DNA of 64,000 nucleotides from Batkoa obscura (Eukaryota > Entomophthoromycota > Entomophthoromycetes > Entomophthorales > Batkoaceae). Location of the stretch: NCBI GenBank assembly GCA_030770535.1, contig JASVEC010000018.1, forward strand, positions 806,001 through 870,000, given 5' to 3'. A program made the translations under genes and the position numbers. Below the pieces are notes generated by a model. The model was not told the DNA's origin and made no database searches. It saw nothing but the letters and a program-made list of their open reading frames with translations. Shown in pieces: positions 46,200 through 57,040 of the stretch. Position 1 is the first letter of the stretch; every line of letters begins with the position of its first letter.

Positions 46200-48730
46200 T
46201 AAAAAGGAGAAAAGTATAGATACAAGTAGCAGGAAAGTGCACAAGTTGAGTTCAAGGTAGTAGGAAAGGGCAAAGCTTATTTAGTTTGGTATTCAAGAGA
46301 GTTGATAGTTGGAATCTAACCAAATCAATATTAATAAAAGAGATGAAATAATCAAAATACTTATAATAAAACTATTTCAGGGACGGGTTTTATCAGGTGC
46401 TTTATGTGCTCGAAAAACACGTCAAAGAGTAAGCTTTTATTTTATTTCAAAAGATTCAAAATTCAATCAGATTTTGTTTGTTATGAACGGAGTGAGTATA
46501 GTTTATGTGTGAACTGTGAAGTAATATATATTGGGGAATAGCTATTCTAAAAATAAATAGAGCAAAAAGAAACTTGTCAAAAACTATACTTAAAGCTAGA
46601 GATGCTAGCGATTTGAAAGTGATAAAGCATAAAAGTAGAGCACTTTTATTTTGGCTGATGTATATTTTTAACATTTTAGACGGCCAAAGCTTTCTAACGT
46701 AGAAAAATGAAAGTAAAGTTACTAAAAAAGTTTCTATCACTCGTATATTTTAATATGAAAGAGCCTTTATTGAATAGTATTTCATCCTCAAAAAACATAG
46801 ATTGAGTTTATTTATTTGTAGTAAGTTATTATAAAGCCATAATGTATTTAAAGTAAAGAATTCGACCAAAGTTTTATTAGCTTCAAAAAGTAATTACAAA
46901 GTATAATTTCGTCAAATAATCATCAAGTAATTGATCAAAGTTAAATTATAATCACTATCCTTTGATAAACGAATTAAAATTTATGATTTATAGATTTCAA
47001 ATTAGTTGTTTTATAATTGCTCTATTTACATATACTATTAACCCAAGGTTTAGTAAGTTTTGCTTAATATGATTGTTTCCTTGTTATTTAAAAATACAGT
47101 ATCAAACCTTATAATGTGATTCAAAACATCGTTGGTTTGTTGAAAATAATTATCAGCAAGCTCCATCACCTCTTGATGATCATTTTTGCGTAGTTTGAGT
47201 CAATTTAAACGAGTTTGATGTAAAGTATTATATTATAGCATGTTCCTATATATAAAGATATAAATTTTACATCGAGTTCTCAGATAGACATTGCCATTTT
47301 TAGAGAATAGGGTCAAATCCTTCAATATAACTGTTTTATGTCAAACGCTTAAAAAGATAGTTTTTGACAATACTATGATATCCCTGTGCAAAACTAAGCT
47401 AAAACGAAGACACAGTCTTACAACCATGCGCTATAATATTTTCACATTGTTTGTGAAATTGATTCCACGTTATTACAATTTTTAGTTACTATTATATATA
47501 GAAAATACTGTTGTATCAAGACAAAAAAAACTTCACTCAACATTTCAAAAGTAAAAATTTAAAATTTAAAAAGAATAAATTAAACTTAAACATATCATTT
47601 AATAATCAAGTATCGCTTCTTTTCTCATACATCTTGGTAGAAAACGTAACATAGTATCATAAAAATAATTACAATCATTGCTACTTATTTCTGATAGAGC
47701 ACTGTCGATAGCTTCAAACAATTCTTTCTCATTTTGTGGATCTTTTTCTCTTATCAACTGTATCCATTTAGAGTACATAAACTCAATAGGATTTAGAAAC
47801 AAAGAGGCAGGCGGTAAGCAGATTAACCTGTGTCCATTTGATCCAATGAGTCCTCTGATGTTTGGATCCTATCAACGTATTCAGTATCCATGATTATCAT
47901 AGCTCCTGATACGTTCATTTGGGCAAATTTAATAATAATTGATTCAACAAACTGATAGAAGGATTCAGTGTCAAAAGGATTTGCTTGAGTCTGATATTTA
48001 ACTATACCATTTTTGCTCATTGCACAACAGATCGATGTATCTTTTGTTTGAAACCCGCGACCAAGGGGACCAGATTTCTTTTCTTTAATTGCTTTGACTT
48101 TAAATTTTTTGCGCATTGTAACTGAAAAAGTTGTTTCATTTATGAAAAATAGTTTAGAATCATCAATCCTTGGTATTTGATTGAGGAAAAAATTGGCATA
48201 ATAAGCTCGTGTTTCCAAAGTTGATAAACTGTTGTCCTGAGGAACAAAATTGGTATTTTGAGGAGCAGAATCTTTATTCTGTGAGACTGAATACACGCGC
48301 TTAAAAGAGAAGTGAAACTCCTTTAGATAGCTTAAAATAGTAGTCAAACTTGCATTTATCCCCATTTCACTCATGATTTTTTCCTTTAATGTTTTTAATA
48401 TGATAGTACAGTCTTCATCAACCCAAGAGCGAACCGTATTTAATTGGTCATCTGATATACGTCTTTTAGAACCTCCTTTCGGCTTCCTACTATAATCTTT
48501 CCCCTGGGTATACATTCTTATAAGACCATGAACAGAAGTACGGCAGAACCCCATCACTTTGACAATTTGTGCTGCACTATTCCCATTAATATAGGATCTA
48601 ACGATCCTTTCTCTATCTTCATTAGTGATAGACTTGTATTTCTTTTGGTTTGTAGATGACATTCAAAACTTAAAAAAAGAATAGGTTGACTTTCTTATTT
48701 TTACGAATTTAGCTGTTTTTTTGTTAGACA
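46200..48730. repeat. Segmental duplication, unit B
   Basis: The second unit. About 1.1 kb of decayed sequence (46200-47350) is followed by mariner copy 3, in the same order and orientation as unit A. A better-preserved frame in it reads DLKVIKHKSRALLFWLMY; another reads CYERSEYSLCVNCEVIY, with a CxxC. The original gene is not identifiable. Confidence 0.7.
47599..48662 (-). pseudogene. Broken mariner-type transposase (mariner copy 3)
   Basis: The N-terminal 279 codons (48662-47823) are open, with HTH NEDRERIVRSYINGNSAAQI, a longer insert rich in SQNKDSAPQN, FINETTFSV (Asn at the first catalytic position) and IIMDTEYVD. A frameshift near 47860-47875, after EYVDR, moves the rest into another frame (47802-47599), which carries NPIEFMYSKWIQLIREKDP and the final RKEAILDY. 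Outside the shift the gene is well preserved, so the break is recent relative to copy 4. Confidence 0.85.
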
Positions 48731-49292
48731 GTTTTTTTTAGCAAATTCTAAATTTTTGCTAAATTTAAAACAAGTGAACACACGTTATAATGGAAAGAGT
48801 TGTTACCATTATTAATTTAATATTTAGTATTGTATTGTAATATTTTGTAAATATAGTTGATTGATCTAATAAGAAATTACTAGAAAGTATCAGTTTACAA
48901 AGAAAGGAATATGATGTAAGAATACATTAAAATTTATTAACTGAAAAATAAAAGTAAAGCTGAAACTTATTTAAATTTATAATTTATAAATTAAGTTTTA
49001 CAAAATGAACAATCTTGAAATGGAAAAAACCATTTTTATCAGAACAGCTTACAGCCAAATGTCTTCCATTGTTTTTAATTTGGAGCTAAGTTTTTAACAT
49101 AAATCTAAGGGTAAAAAGAGCTGTGATCTTTAAACTTATTAGAAAAACCTACTATAGATCAAAAAAACGGAAGGATCTAACTTCAAGCTGTTCTATTTGG
49201 TTCTTATTTTACTATCTAATTTTCTAAAATATTATGTTCTATACTTACTATAGTTGTTGAATAACGTAGTGTTTTAATTACTGAAGGCCAAA
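48663..49292. other. 5' flank of mariner copy 3, homologous to that of copy 4
   Basis: The first ~200 bases resemble the flank of copy 4: GTTACCATTATTAATTTAAT near 48800 against TTTTCACTATTAATTTGTTA near 50620. The element's terminal region is therefore long, or the flank was duplicated with it. No gene is present. Confidence 0.45.
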
Positions 49293-49396
49293 TATGAGGA
49301 TGTTTTTTTGATTTTATTACTTTTGCCATTTTTTAAGCTCAATTTGAGTGGAGAACTTGTTAGTGAAATTTTTAAACACAAAAATACCTCACCATA
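49293..49396 (-). mobile_element. MITE copy 11
   Basis: 104 bp in minus orientation, starting TATGAGGATGTTTTTTTGAT, with reversed core TTTAAGCTCAATTTGAGTGG and end AAATACCTCACCATA. It lies directly beside the 3' end of mariner copy 4. Confidence 0.82.
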
Positions 49397-49454
49397 TAAG
49401 TAAGGGCATATAAATTAAAAAAATCAAAGTAGTGAAAATAAGAACATAAAATTA

Positions 49455-50475
49455 CTTTAATTTAATAATCCAATATTGCTTTTTTTGTGCATTTTTATAG
49501 AAAACTGAGCATATTCTCATAGAAGTTGCTACAGTCAGATCCTGATATTTCTGATAAAATACTATCAACAAACCAAACAGATTTTCCTCATTTTATCAAT
49601 CTTTTTCTCTTACAAATTGTATCTGTTTATAATATTAAACTCAACAGGGTCCAGAAACAAAGAGGCAGGCGGTAAGCAGATTAACCTGCATCCATTTGTT
49701 TCAATAGTTCCTCTGGTATTTAGGTCTCTATCAGCACAAAAATTATCCATAACTACCATAGCTTCTGAGATGTCTGGTTAAGAAAATTTGTGGATGATTA
49801 ATTCAACAAACTGATAAAAGGACTCAATATCAAATGGATTTACTTGAGTTCTATGGTTAATTATACCATTTTTAGTCATCGCATAACATATCGACACGCT
49901 TTTCCTTTGAAGTCCAGGATCAAGGCGAGTGGACTTTTTTTAATTTCCTCTTAAACTTTGAACCCATCATAACGAAAAAGGTTGTTTCACTCACAAAAAA
50001 ATATCGGTGCCACCAAACCTTGTTATTTGGCCAAGAAAGATATTAGTATAGTGAGATCTTATTTCCAAAGTAACAAAATTATTATTTTGAGTAGCTGTAT
50101 CAGTACATTTGAAAGAGAAATTAAATTCTTTCATATGCTTCGATATAGTTGATTTACCAGCACTTATTCCCATTTTATTCATAAGTTTCTCTTTTACTGT
50201 TTTTAATGCAATTTTACAATTTTCATCAACCCAAGATTGAATAATTTTTTCATGAAACTGTGATATGACTACTCCTAGAGCTTGTTGTTCATAATTGTTT
50301 AAGAAAATTTTTCTTTCCAGTATACTTTTTTATAATATCGTTGACAGTTAAAGATCTAAAGCTCATTACTCTAGCAATGTTGATTTGGCTGTTCCCATTT
50401 ACATGAGATTTATAAGTCCTTTTTCCATTAACATTGTTGTTACAGCTATATTTCTTTCGAATCGTAGATGATATT
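49455..50475 (-). pseudogene. Heavily decayed mariner-type transposase (mariner copy 4)
   Basis: Similarity to copy 3 runs the whole length, but all frames are broken; the longest open part is 49991-50182 (MNKMGISAGKSTISKHMKEF). The start codon is lost. At the first catalytic site VSETTFFVM reads Ser where the others have Asn (AGT from AAT). The second site reads as MDNF. The C-terminal part near 49455-49700 is shifted and partly deleted. It is the oldest-looking copy of the cluster. Confidence 0.8.
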
Positions 50476-50817
50476 TAAAGATAACATAAAAGAACAAAAT
50501 TATTTTCTTTAGTTTAATCAGTTTAGGTAATTTTTGTCTAATATTCATTTTACAGTTCAAAATTTTTGTTGAATTTAAACTTGATAAAAAATAACAATTA
50601 AGTTTATAATAAAAAAGAATTGTTTTCACTATTAATTTGTTACTTAGTTTTGTACCATAATACTTTGTAGTTATGAAGCTATTTACCTTGCCTTTAACTT
50701 ATCCTTTGGTAAGTTAAATACCTTATGGTAAGAATATGACATAGAAGCACATAAAAATGCATCAATTAGAAAAAAATTGTAATTAGTATAATACTTGAAA
50801 GTATAACCTAATATTTA
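50476..50817. other. Gap between mariner copies 4 and 5
   Basis: The 5' flank of copy 4 and 3' flank of copy 5. No gene. It shares similarity with the 5' flank of copy 3 (see 48663-49292). Confidence 0.45.
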
Positions 50818-51975
50818 TTAATCAAATATTTCTTCTCTCCTATTACACTTTGGTAAGTAATTAAGCATATATTCAAAACAACTATTACAATCAGATTCTG
50901 AGATCTCTGAAAAAACTGCACCCATAACTTGAAACAATTCATTTTCATTTTGTGGATCTTTTTCTCTGACCAACTCTTTCCATTTAGTATACATACCTTC
51001 AATAGGATTTAAAAACGGTGAATTAGGTGGTAAGCACATTAATCTATATCCTTTTGATTCAATAAATTTTCTAATATCTGGACCTTGATTAATATGTTTA
51101 TTATCCATTATTACAATTGCCTCAGTTATATTTTTTTGTGCTAACTTAACAATGGTTGATTCAATATATTGATGAAATGATTCCATTTTAAAAGGCAGTG
51201 CCTGAGTTTGATATTCAATTATACCAATTCTACCCATAGCACAACGTATGGATATGTTTTTTTTACGGATCCCGAAGTACTGAGATGTAGTTTCTTTTTT
51301 AGCCAATAACTTTTTATTTGTGTACATTGGAATAGTAAACGTTACTTCATTAATAAAAATAGCTTTGGATCCAATAGAGTTTAGTATATGACTTATAAAG
51401 TTATTAGCATAAAAGGCCCGGCTTTCCAGAGTAGCCACATCATTATTTGTAGGGTCAAACTTGATACGTTTAAAAGAAAAAGTAAATTTTTTCATATAAC
51501 AAGATAATCGTATCAGAGGTATATTTAATTCCATTTCATTCATTAATTTTTCTCTTAATTCTTTTAATGAAATTGTACAATCCTCATCAAACCAAGATTG
51601 CATTGCTTTTTGTTGGAGATCGGACAAATATATTTTTGGCTCTGGTATTACTTTTGGTTTTTTTAATCCTAATATTGTTTTTGATTTTTTTACTTCCTGT
51701 GTTGCTTTTATTCTTTTTAATGGTTTTGTCGCTTTTGGCTTGAAGATTACTTTTAGTTTTTTTGGTTCCCTTGGTTCCCGTACTACTTTTGCATTTCTTG
51801 TATAATCTTTCCCTTCATGGTACTTTTTGATAATGCCATGAACAGTATTATAACCAAAACCTAATGCTTTAACAATGTCTTTCTCACTGAAGCCTTTGAT
51901 GTATGAGTTGACTATTTCATGTCGTTCTTCAGTACTAGCTTGTTTAAACTTTATCTTTGGAAGTTGAGCTGACAT
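50818..51975 (-). CDS. Mariner-type transposase with a basic insert (mariner copy 5)
   Basis: 385 residues, about 47 more than copies 1 and 2. The HTH (STEERHEIVNSYIKGFSEKD, then YNTVHGIIKKYHEG) is followed at residues ~64-114 by a Lys/Pro-rich insert (PKKLKVIFKPKATKPLKRIK, KKPKVIPEPK). Such a stretch could bind DNA in the manner of histone H1 tails. The catalytic region reads FINEVTFTI (Asn209), IVMDNKHI (Asp291) and NPIEGMYTKW (Glu326), with DD34E spacing. The frame is intact. Basic insert plus intact frame raise the possibility of co-option, which is inference. Confidence 0.87.
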   Translation of the reverse strand: MSAQLPKIKFKQASTEERHEIVNSYIKGFSEKDIVKALGFGYNTVHGIIKKYHEGKDYTRNAKVVREPREPKKLKVIFKPKATKPLKRIKATQEVKKSKTILGLKKPKVIPEPKIYLSDLQQKAMQSWFDEDCTISLKELREKLMNEMELNIPLIRLSCYMKKFTFSFKRIKFDPTNNDVATLESRAFYANNFISHILNSIGSKAIFINEVTFTIPMYTNKKLLAKKETTSQYFGIRKKNISIRCAMGRIGIIEYQTQALPFKMESFHQYIESTIVKLAQKNITEAIVIMDNKHINQGPDIRKFIESKGYRLMCLPPNSPFLNPIEGMYTKWKELVREKDPQNENELFQVMGAVFSEISESDCNSCFEYMLNYLPKCNRREEIFD

Positions 51976-53426
51976 TGAAACTTAAAAAGTAAATAAATTT
52001 TGAAATTTTAATTATTTTTTTTTAATAGACTGCATAACTGTTTGCAAAATTTGATCTGGTATAAAATGGACAGCATATTAAAACAAAAAAGGATGGGTAT
52101 AAATGTTGCTCTAAAAGTTTCAAGGTCTGTTGTCTACTATTCCTGGTATTAAATAGAAGCTCTAAAATAAGCTTGTAGTTTTGTAACAACACTGTGATTT
52201 AATGAATTCTATTCACTGTAAAATAGAAATAAACTTGTTCTTCATTTCTATTAGATTTTTTATTTATATTATAAAAAAATAGAAATAAAAATTGATAGAA
52301 TAAAATTTTAATCAACTATACTGTGGATTTTAATTTACATATTACTTCATTTACACTATAAATAATTTTTAACCTTATAAAAATATTATCTTTTATAATA
52401 TAACTCATTGTCTTTAAATTTATTTCATTATTAATTTTATGAATTGCATAGTTTATTTCCTGATAATTACAGAAATTAAAAATGTATTACAAAATAATAG
52501 TAAAAATAATAAAAAACAGTGAAATAAAGCTAATATATTTATTGATAATATTAAAAATTAATTCTAGAATAGTTTGATATATTTTTTTGAAGTTTTTCAA
52601 TAAAGTTGTATCTTTTTTAGAATGAAAATGAGGATTTTTAAGTAGCTTATCTATAAAGTAAAAGTAATTTTGGGAACTTAGTCATTAAATATAACTATTA
52701 GTTTATTTAAAATAAACTTAGAATATCTTTATATTCATATTTTATTTGAAGTTTTAACTTGTTTATTTGTTTATTATTAAATGCAGATAATTGGTAATAT
52801 TAAAAAATTAGTGAAGATGTTTTTTTGATTTCATTATTTTTTCCATTTTTTAAGCGCTATTTGAGTGAAAAGATTATTAGTAAAATCTTAAACACAAAAA
52901 TACATCTCCAGTGTTGAAAATTCCGACACTGATCTATGAAATAAAGTGAACTTATTCCTAAGTCAAATTCTTTTTACAACATAAGTAGTTTTGACTTGCT
53001 CTTAATACCTTCACTTTTAGATTGTATTAAAAATAAATAGCTTTAAAAAGTACTATAGTTCGATAGTTCTATTAACACCTTATTGTTTGATATGTTAATT
53101 TCTAACTTTACTATTGAAAAATAGCTTATCTATGGAATAGAATAAGGTAAAATCGATTTTATCCAAATAAACCAAAAAGCGGAGAAAAACCAATTAAAAT
53201 TAACTTTCTCAAAAGATTAATTGAATGGTGACTTCATTTAATAGATTAACTAATTACTCCATTTCATAATAGACATTTTCCCATTATTTTAACAATAGCA
53301 GCTTGTATTCTTACATTCTACTCATTTATTAACCGATATAATCAATCCTAAAATAATATTGTACAAGATAACGATAATAATTAGCTTAATTCAATATAAT
53401 AAACATCGATTAAAACATTAATTATA
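51976..53426. other. Intergenic region with one MITE
   Basis: It holds MITE copy 12 and the 5' flank of mariner copy 5. The last ~200 bases are the promoter side of the cotransporter gene. No gene was found. Confidence 0.5.
52809..52912 (-). mobile_element. MITE copy 12
   Basis: 104 bp in minus orientation, starting TAGTGAAGATGTTTTTTTG, with reversed core TTTAAGCGCTATTTGAGTG and end AAAATACATCTCCAGT. Confidence 0.8.
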
Positions 53427-53659
53427 ATGGCTAAATTCCTTAGTCGAGCTGGTAGCAATATTGACCATTTACAAACACGATTATTGAATAATAATCATGA
53501 TGATTATCGACCATTAAGGCCAAGTCCGTTTAATCCAGAACGGCAGTTATCGCATTCCAAAGTGAAAACAATTAAACAAGAGGATAATAAGTTGGGTAAG
53601 TAATAAATTTGTTCTTTAATTTTTATTTATTTTATTTTATTTATCAAAACTTTCAATTG

Positions 53660-53696
<37 letters not shown>

Positions 53697-56600
53697 CTTT
53701 TAGTGATTCTTATTTTTTATTTTAGGTACCTTTGAAGGGGTTTATTTACAAGTAGTTTTAAATATATGGGGCGTAATTTTATTTTTACGTTTAGGTTATA
53801 TCCTTTCCCAAGTAGGTTATTTAATTACATTAGCTTTTTTTGCTGCTGGTTATTTAATTACTACTTTTACTTCTTTATCCATTTCCGCTATTTCTACCAA
53901 TGGTACTGTCAGAGGTAAATATTTTTATTTTTTTATATTTTTTATATTTTTTATATTTTTTATATTTTTTAATCTCTTTTTATTGATACGGTTTTTGAAT
54001 TTTATTAGGTGGTGGTCCTTATTATATGATCTCTAGATCTCTAGGGCCCGAGTTTGGTGGTAAGTATCGAATTTATTGTTTACTATAAGCTTATTAATTC
54101 AAATGGATTACCTTATCAGGTAGTATAGGTATAATAGTCTATTTAGGTATCTGTTTAAATGCAGTATTAAATGCGTTAGCATCTGTGGAAGGCATAGTAG
54201 AATTTTTTGGTAAAGAACACGGTACTTTAATTAAATGGTTACCAGAAGGACAGGTAATTAGAATTTTATTATATCATTATTAATTAAAAAATAATAATCA
54301 TTTTTTATTATTCAGTGGTGGTTATTATTATATGGTAGTATAGTTTTACTAATCTCAATAAGTATTTGTTTTATGGGTTCTAAAATAGTAGCTAAAGCTA
54401 GTTTAATATTCTCCATAATCCTTTTAATCTCCACATTATCGATCTTTTTTTCTTTTTTAATTCAACCCCCTTTCATCGATTCTGAGAAATCTGTCATATA
54501 TACTTCCTTTAGTTGGGATACCTTAAGATCCAATCTTTATCCCAAATTATATCCTAACGAAAATGGTACAATGGAAACTTACCAATCTATTTTTAGTGTA
54601 TTATTTCCAGCTTGTATAGGTATTATGGCTGGTGCTTCTATGTCTGGTGATTTAAAAGATCCATCAAGATCTATACCAAAGGGTACCCTTTGGGCTATAT
54701 TAACTACTTTTATTGCTTATATATTATTATTGACGATGTTTGCAGCAACGGTTTCTAGAGATACTTTAATTGCAGATATTAATGTTATGTCTCATGTAAG
54801 TCTTTATTGTTCTTCTTTTTATTATAGTTATTGATACTTTCTATTTTATTCTAGATTGGTTTATATCCACCCTTAGTCAATGTAGGTGTATTAGCTACCT
54901 CTATCTCATCATCATTTAGCTGTTTAGTAGGAGCATCTAAAATTTTACAAGCATTAGCTAGAGATCATTTAATCCCTGGTTTCTATCCCTTTGGTTATGG
55001 AAGTCCAGTCGGGGATGAACCAATTATAGGTTTTTTATTAACATATGCATTAGCACAATTATTTTTATTTGCAGGTGAAATGAATTTAGTAGCTGGTATT
55101 GTTACTATGTTTTTTGTACTTACTTTTGGTGTGACGAATTTAGCATGCTTCTTATTGAAAGTGGGTGGTGCGCCTAATTTTCGACCTTCTTTTAAATATT
55201 TTAAGGGTTGGACTGCTTTTGTTGGATTTTTACTTTGCTTTTCCACTATGTTTTATGTGTCACCAATGCAAGCTACACTATCTACTACTTTTGCAAGTTT
55301 TATATTTGCATTAGTTCATTTTACTACTCCACCAAAAGCTTGGGGGGATGTAACTCAATCTTTAATTTATCATCAAGTAAGAAAATATTTATTAAGATTA
55401 GATACACGTAAAGAACATGTCAAATTTTGGCGACCACAAATTTTATTATTAATCAATGATCCAAGACAACAATATCAATTAATGTTATTTTGTAATTATT
55501 TAAAAAAAGGTAGTTTATTTATAATTGGTCACATATTAAAAGGAGAATTAAGAGAACAATTAATGGAAATGAAAAAACAAAAATTGAGTTTTATGAAATT
55601 AATAGATATTATGAAAATGAAAGCTTTTATTCAATTAGATGTTGCAAAAAATGAAATGTTAGCTGCAAGATCCATTTTATTAGGGGCTGGTTTAGGGGGC
55701 ATGGTACCCAATATTGTTGTTTTAGGTCAATTTAATTTAAATCATTATAGAAGGAGATCGAATAGTGGAATTGGAATGGAAACTGAAGATGAAGATAATG
55801 AAGAAATTGATACTTTTGAACAAATATTTAAGCAACAATATGAACAATTTAAAATTGGAGATCGATTGGGACCCTTACCAACGGATGAAATGAAATCTGA
55901 ATTACCCATTTCTATTATGGATTATGTTAGTATAATTGAAGATTCTTTATTATTAAATAAAGCCGTGGCTATTGCTTTTGGATTTCAAGAAAATCCATTG
56001 TTACCTTGTCTACCAAAAGAATTACAAAATTATCAAGTAATTTTAAAAAATATATTGATCTTTGGCCTATTCAAATGGTCAATTGTAATGAACATAATAC
56101 AAATCAAGCTATTAATTTTGATTCATATACAATGGTATTACAATTAGGATGTATTTTACATATGGTACCTCAATGGAAAGAAAGATATGAGTTAAGAGTG
56201 AATTGTTTTGTGGAACATAAAGTGGATGTCGAAGAAGAGAAATCAAGAGTTAATAAATTATTATTGAATTTAAGAATACCTGCTCAATTAAATGTATTTT
56301 ATTTGGATGAGCAAGCTGTACCTGAATATGACAAATTATTTGGTGAAAATCAACAAAATTACAGGACTAATGAACCAATTGAATTTGATAAGAATAAAAA
56401 TGAAGAAAGTCAAAATAAACAACAAGCTTTTTCTACTTCATTAAGAATTAATTTACCTTTACCAGATGGTTATGATCAAACATTTGATACTAATAATCAT
56501 ACTGAAGATGAGTGTTCAGATAAAGATAGCGAAAATGCATCGGATGAAATGTCCGATTTTTTAATAGATTTAGATCTTGTAGAAGAACCTATGATGTATC

Positions 56601-56857
56601 ATCAACCTCATGAGACAGCTAAAGAATTTAATGAATTACCAGTTCATTTACAATATTCAATATTAAATCAATTAATTTTATTAAATTCTAATCAGACTGC
56701 CATTGTGTTTTCAACATTACCTGCACCTGATTTAAATTGTTCAAAAAAAGAAAATCATTGTTTAAATTATTGTCAATCATTAGAACAATTTACAAAGAAT
56801 TTACCACCAACTATCTTAGTACATGCTAAATCTTTGACCGTAACTACTTCTCTTTAA
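53427..56857 (+). CDS. Cation-chloride cotransporter (SLC12/KCC family, VHC1-like)
   Basis: Exons 53427-53595, 53726-53914, 54009-54059, 54120-54253, 54316-54795 and 54855-56857. TM1 carries the family start GTFEGVYLQVVLNIWGVILF; GGPYYMISRSLGPEFG and FFPACIGIMAGASMSGDLKD-like segments follow, then a long cytosolic C-terminus. It should couple K+ and Cl- transport across the plasma or vacuolar membrane; yeast Vhc1 is vacuolar. Near 56006-56050 the frame changes: upstream ends LPKELQNYQ, while the conserved KKYIDLWPIQM and TMVLQLGCILHMVPQWK lie one frame back (equivalent to a -1 shift). No splice pair explains it, so it is a sequence error or an inactivating frameshift. Intron 1 holds an (AAT)n run; intron 2 holds a repeated TTTTTATATT. 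Confidence 0.9.
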
Positions 56858-57040
56858 AACATGTATGTGAATGTTCTACTTTTTTTTATAGTGTTTTTTT
56901 TAATATCAAAAATAAAATTATAAAAAAAATTAATTATTTTAATATTATTTTTATTGTTTTTATTAATTTAAGCTATAAAAAAATAATTTATTCAAAAAGA
57001 AAATATTTCAATTTCAGTTTCAATTTTATATTTTAATCAA

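Noticed and set aside
46456-46740. A 94-codon hydrophobic minus-strand frame
   Set aside because: It overlaps the decayed block of duplication unit B, is not kept open in unit A, and so shows no sign of selection.
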